Source of the DNA: an uncultured Flavobacteriaceae bacterium
GTDB taxonomy: Bacteria > Bacteroidota > Bacteroidia > Flavobacteriales > Flavobacteriaceae
Assembly (NCBI GenBank): GCA_947493175.1
Contig: CANLQD010000008.1
Location: 62,001-126,000, forward strand
Direction: 5' to 3'
DNA: 64,000 bases
The position numbers and the translations under genes are program-made. Under the pieces are notes generated by a model. The model searched no databases. It was not told the origin of the DNA and saw only the letters and a list, made by a program, of their open reading frames with translations. The first letter of the stretch is position 1, and each line of letters starts with the position of its first letter. This document shows, one piece after another, positions 22,825 through 30,114 of this stretch.

Positions 22825-24807
22825 ATGCATAACTTCACCATACATAATACCCAAGGAAAAGAACGTTCGTTCAAGGTACTTCTTAGTTCGGTACAATACT
22901 GCATTTTTCTAATTTCCATTTTTTGCTACTCGCAGGGCAAAATGACCGAACAGCAAGGAGATGACGAGGATACGGTAATTCGATTTTCCACCATTCCCGT
23001 AGAACGTCAAAAATCCCTACAACCCTATTACGATGCCCTAAAAGATGCTACTTTCGGGGTGCAACGATTTTCACTTTTTGAACAACTGGCAACGGCACAT
23101 ATCGAAAAAGCCGACACCGATTCAATTCTTCACTATGGAAATCTATATGTAAAAGAATTGATCAACTGGGACAAGCCTGAAAATGAAAAAGCTCCCCACT
23201 ATGCAAAGGCCTATTACTATTTGGCAATAGGCAGTCAGTTCAACGGCCTGTTAGACAACGCTATACAATGGCATGTAAAGGGCATTAAAGCCACAGAAAC
23301 CGCTAATAGTGGTGCGTACCAATATCGCCATAAAATCGGGTTAGGAAAAATATACAACCTGAAACAAGAACGTTCCAAAGCCATAACGACGCTAGAAAAA
23401 GCAATAAATGAATTCGGCCAAGAATGGCCTACATACACCAACGAGGCATTGATACACCTAGGCGACGCCCACTACAATGGCGAAAATCTTGAAAAGGCCC
23501 AGGAATATTATGAAAAGGCTCAAAAAGGTACCAAAGCGATCCAAGATCTTGAAAAAGAACTTTCGGTTAATCTAAAGCTAGGCCGTATTGCAGAAAAAGA
23601 AGGTCGATACGACGATGCTTTCACCCTATATAATGAAACCAGGGAGCGCGGATTGGCAGAAGGGTTCAATGTATTGTATTTTGAAGGCACCATACGGGTA
23701 GGAGACCTTTTTTATCGTGAGAAGAACTATCAGGCCGCCCAGATGGCTCTAACGACAGCGCATGTTAATGCCGTTGATCGAGAAAATTTACATTACCAAG
23801 CCGAAATACTCGATATTTTGAGACGCATTTTTGCGAAAACAGAAGATTTTTCGAACGCATATGCGGTAATGACCCAATTGGCTGCGGTGCGTAATCGCAT
23901 CAACCAACAACAACAGCGAAAGGTCAGCAAGGAATTGGAAATTCAGTACGAAACCCTCGAGAAGGAAAAGGAAATTCTAAACCTTCAGGAAGATCAAATT
24001 ATTAAAACGGCCGAACTAGAGCGTCAAAAAACAATTAAAAATGCGTTTCTAATTGGTTTTTTGATTGTGTTGATCCCCGTGATCGCCTTGTTGTATACGT
24101 ACTATCAAAAGATTCAAGCACAAAGCGAACTTGCCAAAAAACAGAAAGAAATCAACACCCAAAAAGTAGAAGCCCTACAACAGGAGCAAGAACTGAACCT
24201 TATCAAAGCAGCCATAGAAGGCCAAGATGAGGAACGAAAAAGAATCGCACAGGAGCTACACGATAGCATCGGTGGTAATCTCGCGGGCATTAAGCTACAA
24301 TTGGCCAGTATCAACAAAGATTCGGAACAACTGACCAACATTGGAAGTCAACTGGACGAAACCTACCAATTGGTAAGGGATATTTCCCATACGCTGATTC
24401 CTAAAAAGTTTCGGCAAAATGTATTCACCCACTTGATAGAAGAATACATAAAATCAATTGTGAACACCGGAAAAATTGCGGTGCGGTTTTATCCGCATCC
24501 CGAAGAGAAGGTGAATACTATCGACGAAAAAATACAGATGGAACTCTTTAAAATCATCCAGGAGCTGATGACCAATACCTTAAAACATGCCGAAGCACAA
24601 AAGGCAGATATTCACTTAAGTTATATCGACCAATCGATTTCCTTGTTGTTCGAAGACAACGGCAAAGGTTTTCAACGATCGGATAAGGTAGAAGGTATCG
24701 GTTTTAAAAATATACGAAGCAGAGTAAACGAAATGAAAGGGGAATGTCATGTCGACACTGCGCCGAATCGTGGAACCGTTATATCAATCGAAATACCGCA
24801 GGCATGA
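22825..24807 (+). CDS. TPR sensor histidine kinase (HisKA_3/HPK7 class)
   Basis: 660 aa. Order: an N-terminal signal/anchor (about 20-38), periplasmic TPR repeats (about 90-370: A-Y-Y-Y-L-A-I-G, A-L-I-H-L-G-D-A-H-Y, A-F-T-L-Y-N-E-T), a coiled coil, one TM helix (about 404-426), a second short coiled coil, the dimerisation/phosphoacceptor domain with H479 in E-R-K-R-I-A-Q-E-L-H-D-S-I-G-G-N, and a HATPase domain with N-x-L-K-H-A, D-N-G-K-G-F and G-I-G-F-K-N-I boxes. All catalytic motifs are intact. This type pairs with LuxR-class response regulators; one lies two genes downstream. The last bases overlap the next gene's start (ATGA). Confidence 0.94.
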   Translation: MHNFTIHNTQGKERSFKVLLSSVQYCIFLISIFCYSQGKMTEQQGDDEDTVIRFSTIPVERQKSLQPYYDALKDATFGVQRFSLFEQLATAHIEKADTDSILHYGNLYVKELINWDKPENEKAPHYAKAYYYLAIGSQFNGLLDNAIQWHVKGIKATETANSGAYQYRHKIGLGKIYNLKQERSKAITTLEKAINEFGQEWPTYTNEALIHLGDAHYNGENLEKAQEYYEKAQKGTKAIQDLEKELSVNLKLGRIAEKEGRYDDAFTLYNETRERGLAEGFNVLYFEGTIRVGDLFYREKNYQAAQMALTTAHVNAVDRENLHYQAEILDILRRIFAKTEDFSNAYAVMTQLAAVRNRINQQQQRKVSKELEIQYETLEKEKEILNLQEDQIIKTAELERQKTIKNAFLIGFLIVLIPVIALLYTYYQKIQAQSELAKKQKEINTQKVEALQQEQELNLIKAAIEGQDEERKRIAQELHDSIGGNLAGIKLQLASINKDSEQLTNIGSQLDETYQLVRDISHTLIPKKFRQNVFTHLIEEYIKSIVNTGKIAVRFYPHPEEKVNTIDEKIQMELFKIIQELMTNTLKHAEAQKADIHLSYIDQSISLLFEDNGKGFQRSDKVEGIGFKNIRSRVNEMKGECHVDTAPNRGTVISIEIPQA

Positions 24808-25079
24808 TCACATTGTTCTTAGTGGTACTTTCGGGTTTTCAATTAGCGGCCTACAAGTGGTTGGATCTTCAAAAAAAGGCCGTGTGGAAAAAAACCACCT
24901 TATTACTGATATTAATAGGGCATTGCACTGTTTTCCCACAGTTCTTCAAGCTCGAGGCATCGAGTTGCGGAATGCCCCTTCTTGGAGTGTACATGGCTTT
25001 CTGGATTCTTGGGAATATCATCACATTACTGGTACATTTGAGCTATCATCTTGTAAATAGAATATCGACTAAAAAATAA
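24804..25079 (+). CDS. Small three-helix membrane protein coupled to the kinase
   Basis: 91 aa from ATG 24804, which overlaps the kinase TGA stop as ATGA, a classic translational coupling signal. An in-frame start further upstream inside the kinase gene is possible but less likely. Three hydrophobic helices are visible: about 2-18, 30-48 and 57-84. Between them are a charged loop (Y-K-W-L-D-L-Q-K-K) and F-K-L-E-A-S-S-C. The C-terminus is basic. I recognise no family. Wedged between a sensor kinase and its response regulator, it may be an accessory subunit of the sensor. The alternative reading frame over the same stretch (24749-25060) has lower coding character and ends before the regulator. 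Confidence 0.72.
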   Translation: MITLFLVVLSGFQLAAYKWLDLQKKAVWKKTTLLLILIGHCTVFPQFFKLEASSCGMPLLGVYMAFWILGNIITLLVHLSYHLVNRISTKK

Positions 25080-25083
25080 TACT

Positions 25084-25728
25084 ATGAAATATAACCTGAT
25101 TATCGCGGACGACCATAAAATGTTCATCGACGGATTGATGAGTATCTTGCAAGATGCCCCGGAGTTTGCCATTACCCTAACAGCAAAAAACGGTGCACAA
25201 GTAGTAAAATATTTAGATATCAATGGCACCGACAACCTTCACCTACTTATTACAGATTTAACCATGCCCGAGATGGATGGTATTGAATTGAATCGTATCG
25301 TAAAAGAAAAATATCCTGCCTTAAAAACCTTGGTTGTAAGTATGCATATCGATGGGGGTATGATCGATAAACTAATACGAAACAATGTAGACGGTTATGT
25401 ACCAAAAAACGCTGAAAAAGAAGAGCTACTGACTGCAATAAGAACCATTGTAAAAGGCGAAAAATACTTCTCCACCGAAATTAAAAAGGCGTACACCGAT
25501 GCCATGTTCGAGAACCGAAAACAGGAAGAAGTTTCCTTGACAGAACGGGAAATCGAGGTTTTAAAGCTTATTGCCGAAGAAAACACTACGCAAGAAATTG
25601 CGGACACATTGTTCTTGAGCAAACATACGATTGAGAGTTACCGCAAAAACCTCATTTCGAAACTTCAAGTAAAGAACTTGGCCGGACTCACCAAACACGC
25701 CATTAAAATGGGGCTTTTAGATTCCTAA
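25084..25728 (+). CDS. LuxR/NarL-type response regulator
   Basis: 214 aa: receiver domain (1-120) with acidic pocket D9-D10, phosphoacceptor D58 in L-L-I-T-D-L-T-M-P, the switch residue in V-V-S-M-H and the lysine in V-P-K-N; then a LuxR helix-turn-helix (about 148-210) with L-T-E-R-E-I-E-V-L-K-L-I-A, T-T-Q-E-I-A-D-T-L-F-L-S, H-T-I-E-S-Y-R-K-N-L. It starts 4 bases after the small membrane protein gene and is the cognate partner of the kinase at 22825-24807 by operon position. The DNA target is unknown. After its stop the same frame stays open for 76 codons without a start (see rejected items). Confidence 0.95.
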   Translation: MKYNLIIADDHKMFIDGLMSILQDAPEFAITLTAKNGAQVVKYLDINGTDNLHLLITDLTMPEMDGIELNRIVKEKYPALKTLVVSMHIDGGMIDKLIRNNVDGYVPKNAEKEELLTAIRTIVKGEKYFSTEIKKAYTDAMFENRKQEEVSLTEREIEVLKLIAEENTTQEIADTLFLSKHTIESYRKNLISKLQVKNLAGLTKHAIKMGLLDS

Positions 25729-25880
25729 CATTGGGGCACGGCCTTCAAATTAAACAAAATATCCGCAGAACAAATCATTGAGGGTGCCGCGTGTATTACA
25801 GTATATTCGGAAGCGATCAATGACCCGTTACGAGTTTTGAAGCGATTTACCTTGGGCTTCCATCGAGTCAACTACCAACC

Positions 25881-25906
25881 CCCCGGTAAATACTATTTTA
25901 CCGGGG
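25881..25906. other. Strong hairpin in the 312-base gap after the response regulator
   Basis: CCCCGGTAAA (25881-25890) and TTTACCGGGG (25897-25906) pair perfectly around a 6-base loop. It is 150 bases after the regulator stop and lacks a T-run, so it is a poor terminator; it may stabilise the 3' end of the operon mRNA. The rest of the gap (25729-26040) holds a near-consensus CATCTTTG about 30 bases before the next gene and no credible gene. Confidence 0.5.
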
Positions 25907-26040
25907 TTAACGACCACACCCATGGCCCTTGGTACGGTGACCACCCCCGAAAACAGTGATTCCCATTTTCACCTTTTTAAGCCTGTCTATCCCCTATCCG
26001 ATACTTCATCTTTGTACGTGTAAAACAACTAAAACAAAAG

Positions 26041-26427
26041 ATGATGAAGTTTAAAGTATTAATTGCCGTTGCCGTTCTGTTTATTTCTTGCAGTAACGAC
26101 AAGAAACAGACCGAACAGACCAAACAAGCCGTTGCTTTTAAATCTGATATTCTTCTCGAACGAAGTGCGAAAAGACCTTTGAGCAAGCCCAACAATGAAA
26201 AGGAAGAATGTACCCTTACCATTTCAGGAAAAACGGTTCTAGAAGGCACTGCTACAATTAAGGTAATAGATGCTGAAGGTGAAGAAGTATCCTGTAAAAC
26301 CTTTCCTGCCAAAGAGTTGATACATGAGGAGTACAAGACGGCAAACTCTGCCTTACAGGAGGCCCATATTCGGGAAGTGGTGGAAAGCTATTTCGATGAA
26401 GGTAAGGATTTGGCTTTTTTAGAATAA
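26041..26427 (+). CDS. Small lipoprotein of unknown function
   Basis: 128 aa; starts M-M-K with a second ATG at 26044 that gives the better signal. The lipobox is L-F-I-S-C (Cys17 or 16), followed by a very charged linker S-N-D-K-K-Q-T-E-Q-T. The mature domain is about 80 residues, with C-T-L-T-I-S-G and V-S-C-K-T-F-P-A-K, two cysteines likely to form a disulfide. It has the look of a short immunoglobulin-like or periplasmic stress-type lipoprotein, but no family is recognised. It is transcribed alone, probably from the CATCTTTG upstream. Confidence 0.78.
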   Translation: MMKFKVLIAVAVLFISCSNDKKQTEQTKQAVAFKSDILLERSAKRPLSKPNNEKEECTLTISGKTVLEGTATIKVIDAEGEEVSCKTFPAKELIHEEYKTANSALQEAHIREVVESYFDEGKDLAFLE

Positions 26428-26554
26428 TGTATTATCCGAGATGAGATAACCCATCCTTTCGAAAAAAACGACTCCAAAAATCCTCGGTTTCGTGAGTTGG
26501 ATAACTTAATCTAGCCTGCTTACCACTCAAAAGTTCCACTAATTTAAACGAATT

Positions 26555-26911
26555 ATGATGCGTCCCAAACACCGCTATAAAGTACGCCCAGGATATGGCA
26601 CCAAAAATCTTTTAATAGAGTTCAATCCTGTCGAGGATTCGGAGTACTTCTTGTTCGAATTGATGAAAATGCTTTCGCTATTTGGTTTTGAGCAGCAAGG
26701 AAAAATCGATTTATGGATGAACGATGAAATCCTGGTCACCATGCGTTCGATAAATGGCTGTATTACATTAAGTCTCGATGTATACGGGATCATTTTCATT
26801 TTGGCCAATAATAACCAGACAGACATTCTTCGCATTGACGGCATGCTACAAAGTTCTAAGGGATTTGAAAAAGAAGAAGTAGATTTCACTACCTATCGAA
26901 TGCGCCTATAG
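26555..26911 (+). CDS. Conserved-looking cytoplasmic protein of unknown function
   Basis: 118 aa with no signal or TM helix. Two ATG codons (26555 and 26558) are possible starts. The sequence is compact and well-formed for a small alpha/beta protein: E-Y-F-L-F-E-L-M-K-M-L near 30-40, I-D-L-W-M-N-D-E-I and L-D-V-Y-G-I-I-F-I-L-A-N-N near 75-87. The codon use and length argue for a real gene. I do not recognise the family. It stands between a lipoprotein and a sulfatase gene that has its own promoter. Confidence 0.65.
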   Translation: MMRPKHRYKVRPGYGTKNLLIEFNPVEDSEYFLFELMKMLSLFGFEQQGKIDLWMNDEILVTMRSINGCITLSLDVYGIIFILANNNQTDILRIDGMLQSSKGFEKEEVDFTTYRMRL

Positions 26912-26969
26912 CTTACCTTACATCATTTTTTAGTAGCCCTTGGGCATCTAAAGAAGATCTTTTGTTCAC

Positions 26970-26977
26970 TATATTTG
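26970..26977 (+). promoter_or_regulatory. Promoter -7 element for the sulfatase
   Basis: TATATTTG, 20 bases before the sulfatase ATG at 26998. Confidence 0.6.
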
Positions 26978-26997
26978 TTCATGTTAATCGTTTAACA

Positions 26998-28431
26998 ATG
27001 AATAAAAATTTACTTTTCATTAGTTTACTGATAGCGGGCTTATTATCTGCTTGTTCCGAAGGGGCAGTACAAGACATCAAGACACATCGCCCGCCGAACA
27101 TCGTTTTGATATTTACAGATGACCAAGGATATCAAGATGTCGGGGTTTTCGGGGCCCAAGGCTTTACCACGCCCCATCTTGATCAAATGGCCAGTGAAGG
27201 TATTGTACTCACCGATTATTATGCAACACAGGCTGTTTGTTCCGCTTCTAGGGCCAGTATTTTAACCGGTTGCTACGCCAACAGGTTGAATATTCATTAT
27301 GCCTTAATGCCCGATAGTAACATAGGGCTCGACCCGGATGAGACTACGTTGGCCGAAATGCTGAAATCCCAAGGTTATACCACGGGTATTTTCGGAAAGT
27401 GGCACTTGGGAAACAAAGCACAATTTATGCCTAATAATCACGGGTTTGATGAATTTTTCGGAATCCCTTATTCAAATGATATGTGGCCTCAAAACAAATC
27501 GATCGGCTACGAATTCGACCCCTTGCCATTGTATCATAATATCAAGGTAATCGATACGTTGGAAGACCAGACTTCGCTAACCACCCAAATTACCGAACGC
27601 AGTGTGGCCTTTATCAACGAACATTATGACAAGCCTTTTTTTCTTTACGTTCCCCACCCGCAACCACATGTTCCTTTATTTGTTTCCGAAAAATTCAGGG
27701 GTAAATCCGAAAAAGGACTTTATGGAGATGTCATCATGGAAATCGATTGGTCGGTAGGTCAAATTTTAAAAGCCTTGAAAGAAAATGATATCGATGGGCA
27801 TACGATGGTCATTTTTACATCCGACAATGGTCCGTGGTTGGCCTATGGAAATCATGCAGGAAGTGCGTTGCCGTTAAGGGAAGGGAAAACCACCACTTGG
27901 GAAGGTGGCCAACGCGAACCCTTTATCGTTCGCTATCCTGGAAAACTGCCCCAAGGAAAGAAAATTTCCAAACCGGTCATGGCAATCGATATATTGCCCA
28001 CTATTGCTGAAATTACGGGGGCACAACTTCCATCCAAAAAAATAGATGGCAAAAGTGCCTGGAGTCTTTGGACCGGAACCTCTGATGCAAGTCCGCAAGA
28101 AGCCTACTTCTATTACTACGCTAAAAACGAATTACGTGCGGTTCGATACGGAAAATGGAAACTTCATTTTCCGCATTCCTACCGAAGCGTTGAGAAACGG
28201 ACATTGGGAAAAGATGGTGAAAGGGGAAACTATATAAATATAAAATTAGAGGAGATAGCACTTTATGATCTCTCAAACGATATGAGCGAATCACATAACG
28301 TGGCCAAATCATATCCCGAGGTAGTCAAAACCATACAGGCGATCGCCGACCAGATGCGGAGCGAACTCGGAGATGCCCTCACTGGCGTGGAAGGAACGGG
28401 TAACAGGGCGGCCGCGACCGCTGAATATTAA
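26998..28431 (+). CDS. Type I sulfatase (arylsulfatase family), lipoprotein
   Basis: 477 aa from ATG 26998; a TTG 36 bases earlier is in frame but lies inside the promoter region. Signal peptide ends L-L-S-A-C (Cys about 18). The catalytic core is complete: metal-binding F-T-D-D-Q-G-Y near residue 38, active Cys81 in C-S-A-S-R, where Cys is converted to formylglycine by a maturase, G-K-W-H-L-G near 133, and T-S-D-N-G-P near 275. C-terminal residues form the smaller sulfatase domain. It hydrolyses a sulfate ester of a glycan or small molecule; the substrate cannot be told. No sulfated-polysaccharide locus or maturase is next to it. It converges with ompH. Confidence 0.94.
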   Translation: MNKNLLFISLLIAGLLSACSEGAVQDIKTHRPPNIVLIFTDDQGYQDVGVFGAQGFTTPHLDQMASEGIVLTDYYATQAVCSASRASILTGCYANRLNIHYALMPDSNIGLDPDETTLAEMLKSQGYTTGIFGKWHLGNKAQFMPNNHGFDEFFGIPYSNDMWPQNKSIGYEFDPLPLYHNIKVIDTLEDQTSLTTQITERSVAFINEHYDKPFFLYVPHPQPHVPLFVSEKFRGKSEKGLYGDVIMEIDWSVGQILKALKENDIDGHTMVIFTSDNGPWLAYGNHAGSALPLREGKTTTWEGGQREPFIVRYPGKLPQGKKISKPVMAIDILPTIAEITGAQLPSKKIDGKSAWSLWTGTSDASPQEAYFYYYAKNELRAVRYGKWKLHFPHSYRSVEKRTLGKDGERGNYINIKLEEIALYDLSNDMSESHNVAKSYPEVVKTIQAIADQMRSELGDALTGVEGTGNRAAATAEY

Positions 28432-28559
28432 AAATCATGGATAATTTTCATGGTATTAGAATACTTTCCTGTTTAAAAATACCAAAAACACGGCTTGGCC
28501 GTTGGTAATGCAGTTGCCCATATACATCTGCCGAATGTATTTCCTGCCCCGGACAAGGC

Positions 28560-28595
28560 AAAAAAAAAATCCACCCGAAGAAGGTGGACTTTTTA
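28560..28595. terminator. Bidirectional terminator between the sulfatase and ompH
   Basis: TCCACC (28570-28575) / GGTGGA (28583-28588) with a 7-base loop, flanked by ten A on one side and CTTTTT on the other, so it can stop both convergent transcripts. Confidence 0.85.
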
Positions 28596-28617
28596 TTCCA
28601 ATATGTATAGTATTTTC

Positions 28618-29127
28618 CTAGATACCCAATTCTTTTTTGACATCTGCCAACAAATCCTTGCCTTGGGCCACGATGAGTCCACCACCCGCTTGGGAGTCGA
28701 TTACGTAGTCAAAACCTTGGGCTGCGGCTACTTTTTCGATAGCCGCTTTGGCCTTTTCAGAAATTGGCGCGAAAAGCTCAGCTTGTTTTTGCTGTAAATC
28801 TCGTTGCGCTTGCATATTGGCTTCATCGATGTTCTTTTTCACCCCTTGAAGCTCGATAGCCCGCTTCTCATTTTCTTCCTGAGATATTGAAGCAGCTTCG
28901 TTCTGGTATTGCGTGTATTTATTCTGCAATTCGGTCATGGAACTCTCGATATCCGCATTGTAAGTCTCCGAGAGTTTTTTCAGTTCGGCCTCCGCGGACT
29001 TCATTTCTGGCATTGCCGATAGCAACTGGGTCACATCAATATGTGCAACTTTGCTTTGTGCATTAACAAAACCGGTCGCGGCCACAAACAGCACCAACGC
29101 TACCGCAATTTTTTTTAAGTGTTTCAT
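28618..29127 (-). CDS. OmpH/Skp-family periplasmic chaperone
   Basis: 169 aa. A clean signal peptide (M-K-H-L-K-K, hydrophobic core, cleavage after V-N-A-Q near 24) is followed by the Skp start K-V-A-H-I-D-V-T-Q-L-L, long coiled-coil arms (about 50-120) and the C-terminal beta segment V-A-A-A-Q-G-F-D-Y-V-I-D. Skp holds unfolded outer-membrane proteins in the periplasm and passes them to the Bam machinery. The gene is the last of the minus-strand envelope cluster, 60 bases after a longer paralogue, and ends at a bidirectional terminator. Confidence 0.92.
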   Translation of the reverse strand: MKHLKKIAVALVLFVAATGFVNAQSKVAHIDVTQLLSAMPEMKSAEAELKKLSETYNADIESSMTELQNKYTQYQNEAASISQEENEKRAIELQGVKKNIDEANMQAQRDLQQKQAELFAPISEKAKAAIEKVAAAQGFDYVIDSQAGGGLIVAQGKDLLADVKKELGI

Positions 29128-29187
29128 GAGTTAAAATTTAATTCTAATTAAAATATTTGAGTGTTAATTTATGGTTATTATACTTTT

Positions 29188-30012
29188 CTAGTTGATTGTA
29201 TCTTTTGCCGTTTCTCCTTTTCTCTCTGCTTCTTTGGCTTTTCGTTTCGCTTCCCGTTCTTCTAATAATTTCTTTCTGCGTTCCTCGTACGCCTTCTTGC
29301 GCTCTTCCCTCAGCTTCAATTGTTCAGCACGTCTTTCATCTGCTGACTTTGCCCTTGCGGCCTGTGCCTTTTTTGCACGTTCCTGACGCTCTAAAATAGC
29401 CTCACTCGGTGGCGCATCGGTCTCTTCATCCTCAAAATCATCAATCTTGCTACGCCGTTGTTTTTTCTTGGGGGCACTTACCTTTCTTGTCCGTGCTATC
29501 CCCCTCAAAATCAAGTCGCTGATGTCATGCCTTTTTTGGGAGTACAACATTACAACATCCGCAGATTTATCAAAAATAAAATCATACTTTTTATTGGCTC
29601 CTATTTTCCGTACTTCATTGAAAACCTGATCCTGTATCGGTTGGATCAACTGCCGTTTTTGCAGTACCAAATCACCTTGGGGGCCAAAACGATTTTGTTG
29701 ATACTCTAACATTTCTTTTTCCAAAATGAGGATTTCTTCCTCACGCTCTGCGATCAATTCATCGGTTAAAAGCACCCTTTCGGCCATCAAATCCTTTTTC
29801 ATCTGCTCCACCACACTCTGTTTCTGCTCGATTTCTACCTTCCATTTCTGCACCTTGGTCTCTAATTGGGCGGTGGCATCCCGATACTCTTCTACATTTT
29901 CAAGGATGTATTCCATGTCTACATAACCAATCCGAACACCTCGCTGGGCAGCTCCGTACGTGATGAATAAAAGGGTGGCACATACAGAAAGAATAGTTGC
30001 TTTTTGCTTCAT
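29188..30012 (-). CDS. OmpH/Skp-family protein with long charged tail
   Basis: 274 aa from the ATG at 30012; an upstream in-frame start would add 7 residues before the signal. After the signal (cleaved near Y-G-A-A-Q) comes the OmpH core I-G-Y-V-D-M-E-Y-I-L with coiled-coil arms (about 45-110) and N-K-K-Y-D-F-I-F-D-K-S near 150. Unlike the neighbour it continues for about 95 residues of nearly pure Lys/Arg/Glu/Ala coiled coil (E-R-R-K-K-L-L-E-E-R-E and the like). Tandem long and short OmpH genes after bamA are usual in Flavobacteria. The tail could interact with lipopolysaccharide or peptidoglycan; that is inference. Confidence 0.9.
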   Translation of the reverse strand: MKQKATILSVCATLLFITYGAAQRGVRIGYVDMEYILENVEEYRDATAQLETKVQKWKVEIEQKQSVVEQMKKDLMAERVLLTDELIAEREEEILILEKEMLEYQQNRFGPQGDLVLQKRQLIQPIQDQVFNEVRKIGANKKYDFIFDKSADVVMLYSQKRHDISDLILRGIARTRKVSAPKKKQRRSKIDDFEDEETDAPPSEAILERQERAKKAQAARAKSADERRAEQLKLREERKKAYEERRKKLLEEREAKRKAKEAERKGETAKDTIN

Positions 30013-30047
30013 TTTATTTTCATTTAATACCATAGAAAATATCGTGC

Positions 30048-30055
30048 CAAAAATA
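30048..30055 (-). promoter_or_regulatory. Promoter -7 element for the ompH pair
   Basis: On the minus strand TATTTTTG, 36 bases before the ATG at 30012, in the bamA-ompH gap. It would let the chaperones be expressed apart from bamA. Confidence 0.55.
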
Positions 30056-30114
30056 CTAAATATTTTAAAATGAAATAGTTAGCACCACGTCGCGATATAC
30101 AATCTTAACATTGA

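Noticed and set aside
25729..25959. Frame staying open for 76 codons directly after the response regulator stop
   Set aside because: It continues in the regulator's frame after TAA but has no ATG, contains a strong hairpin (25881-25906) and gives an odd residue mix; readthrough is not supported.
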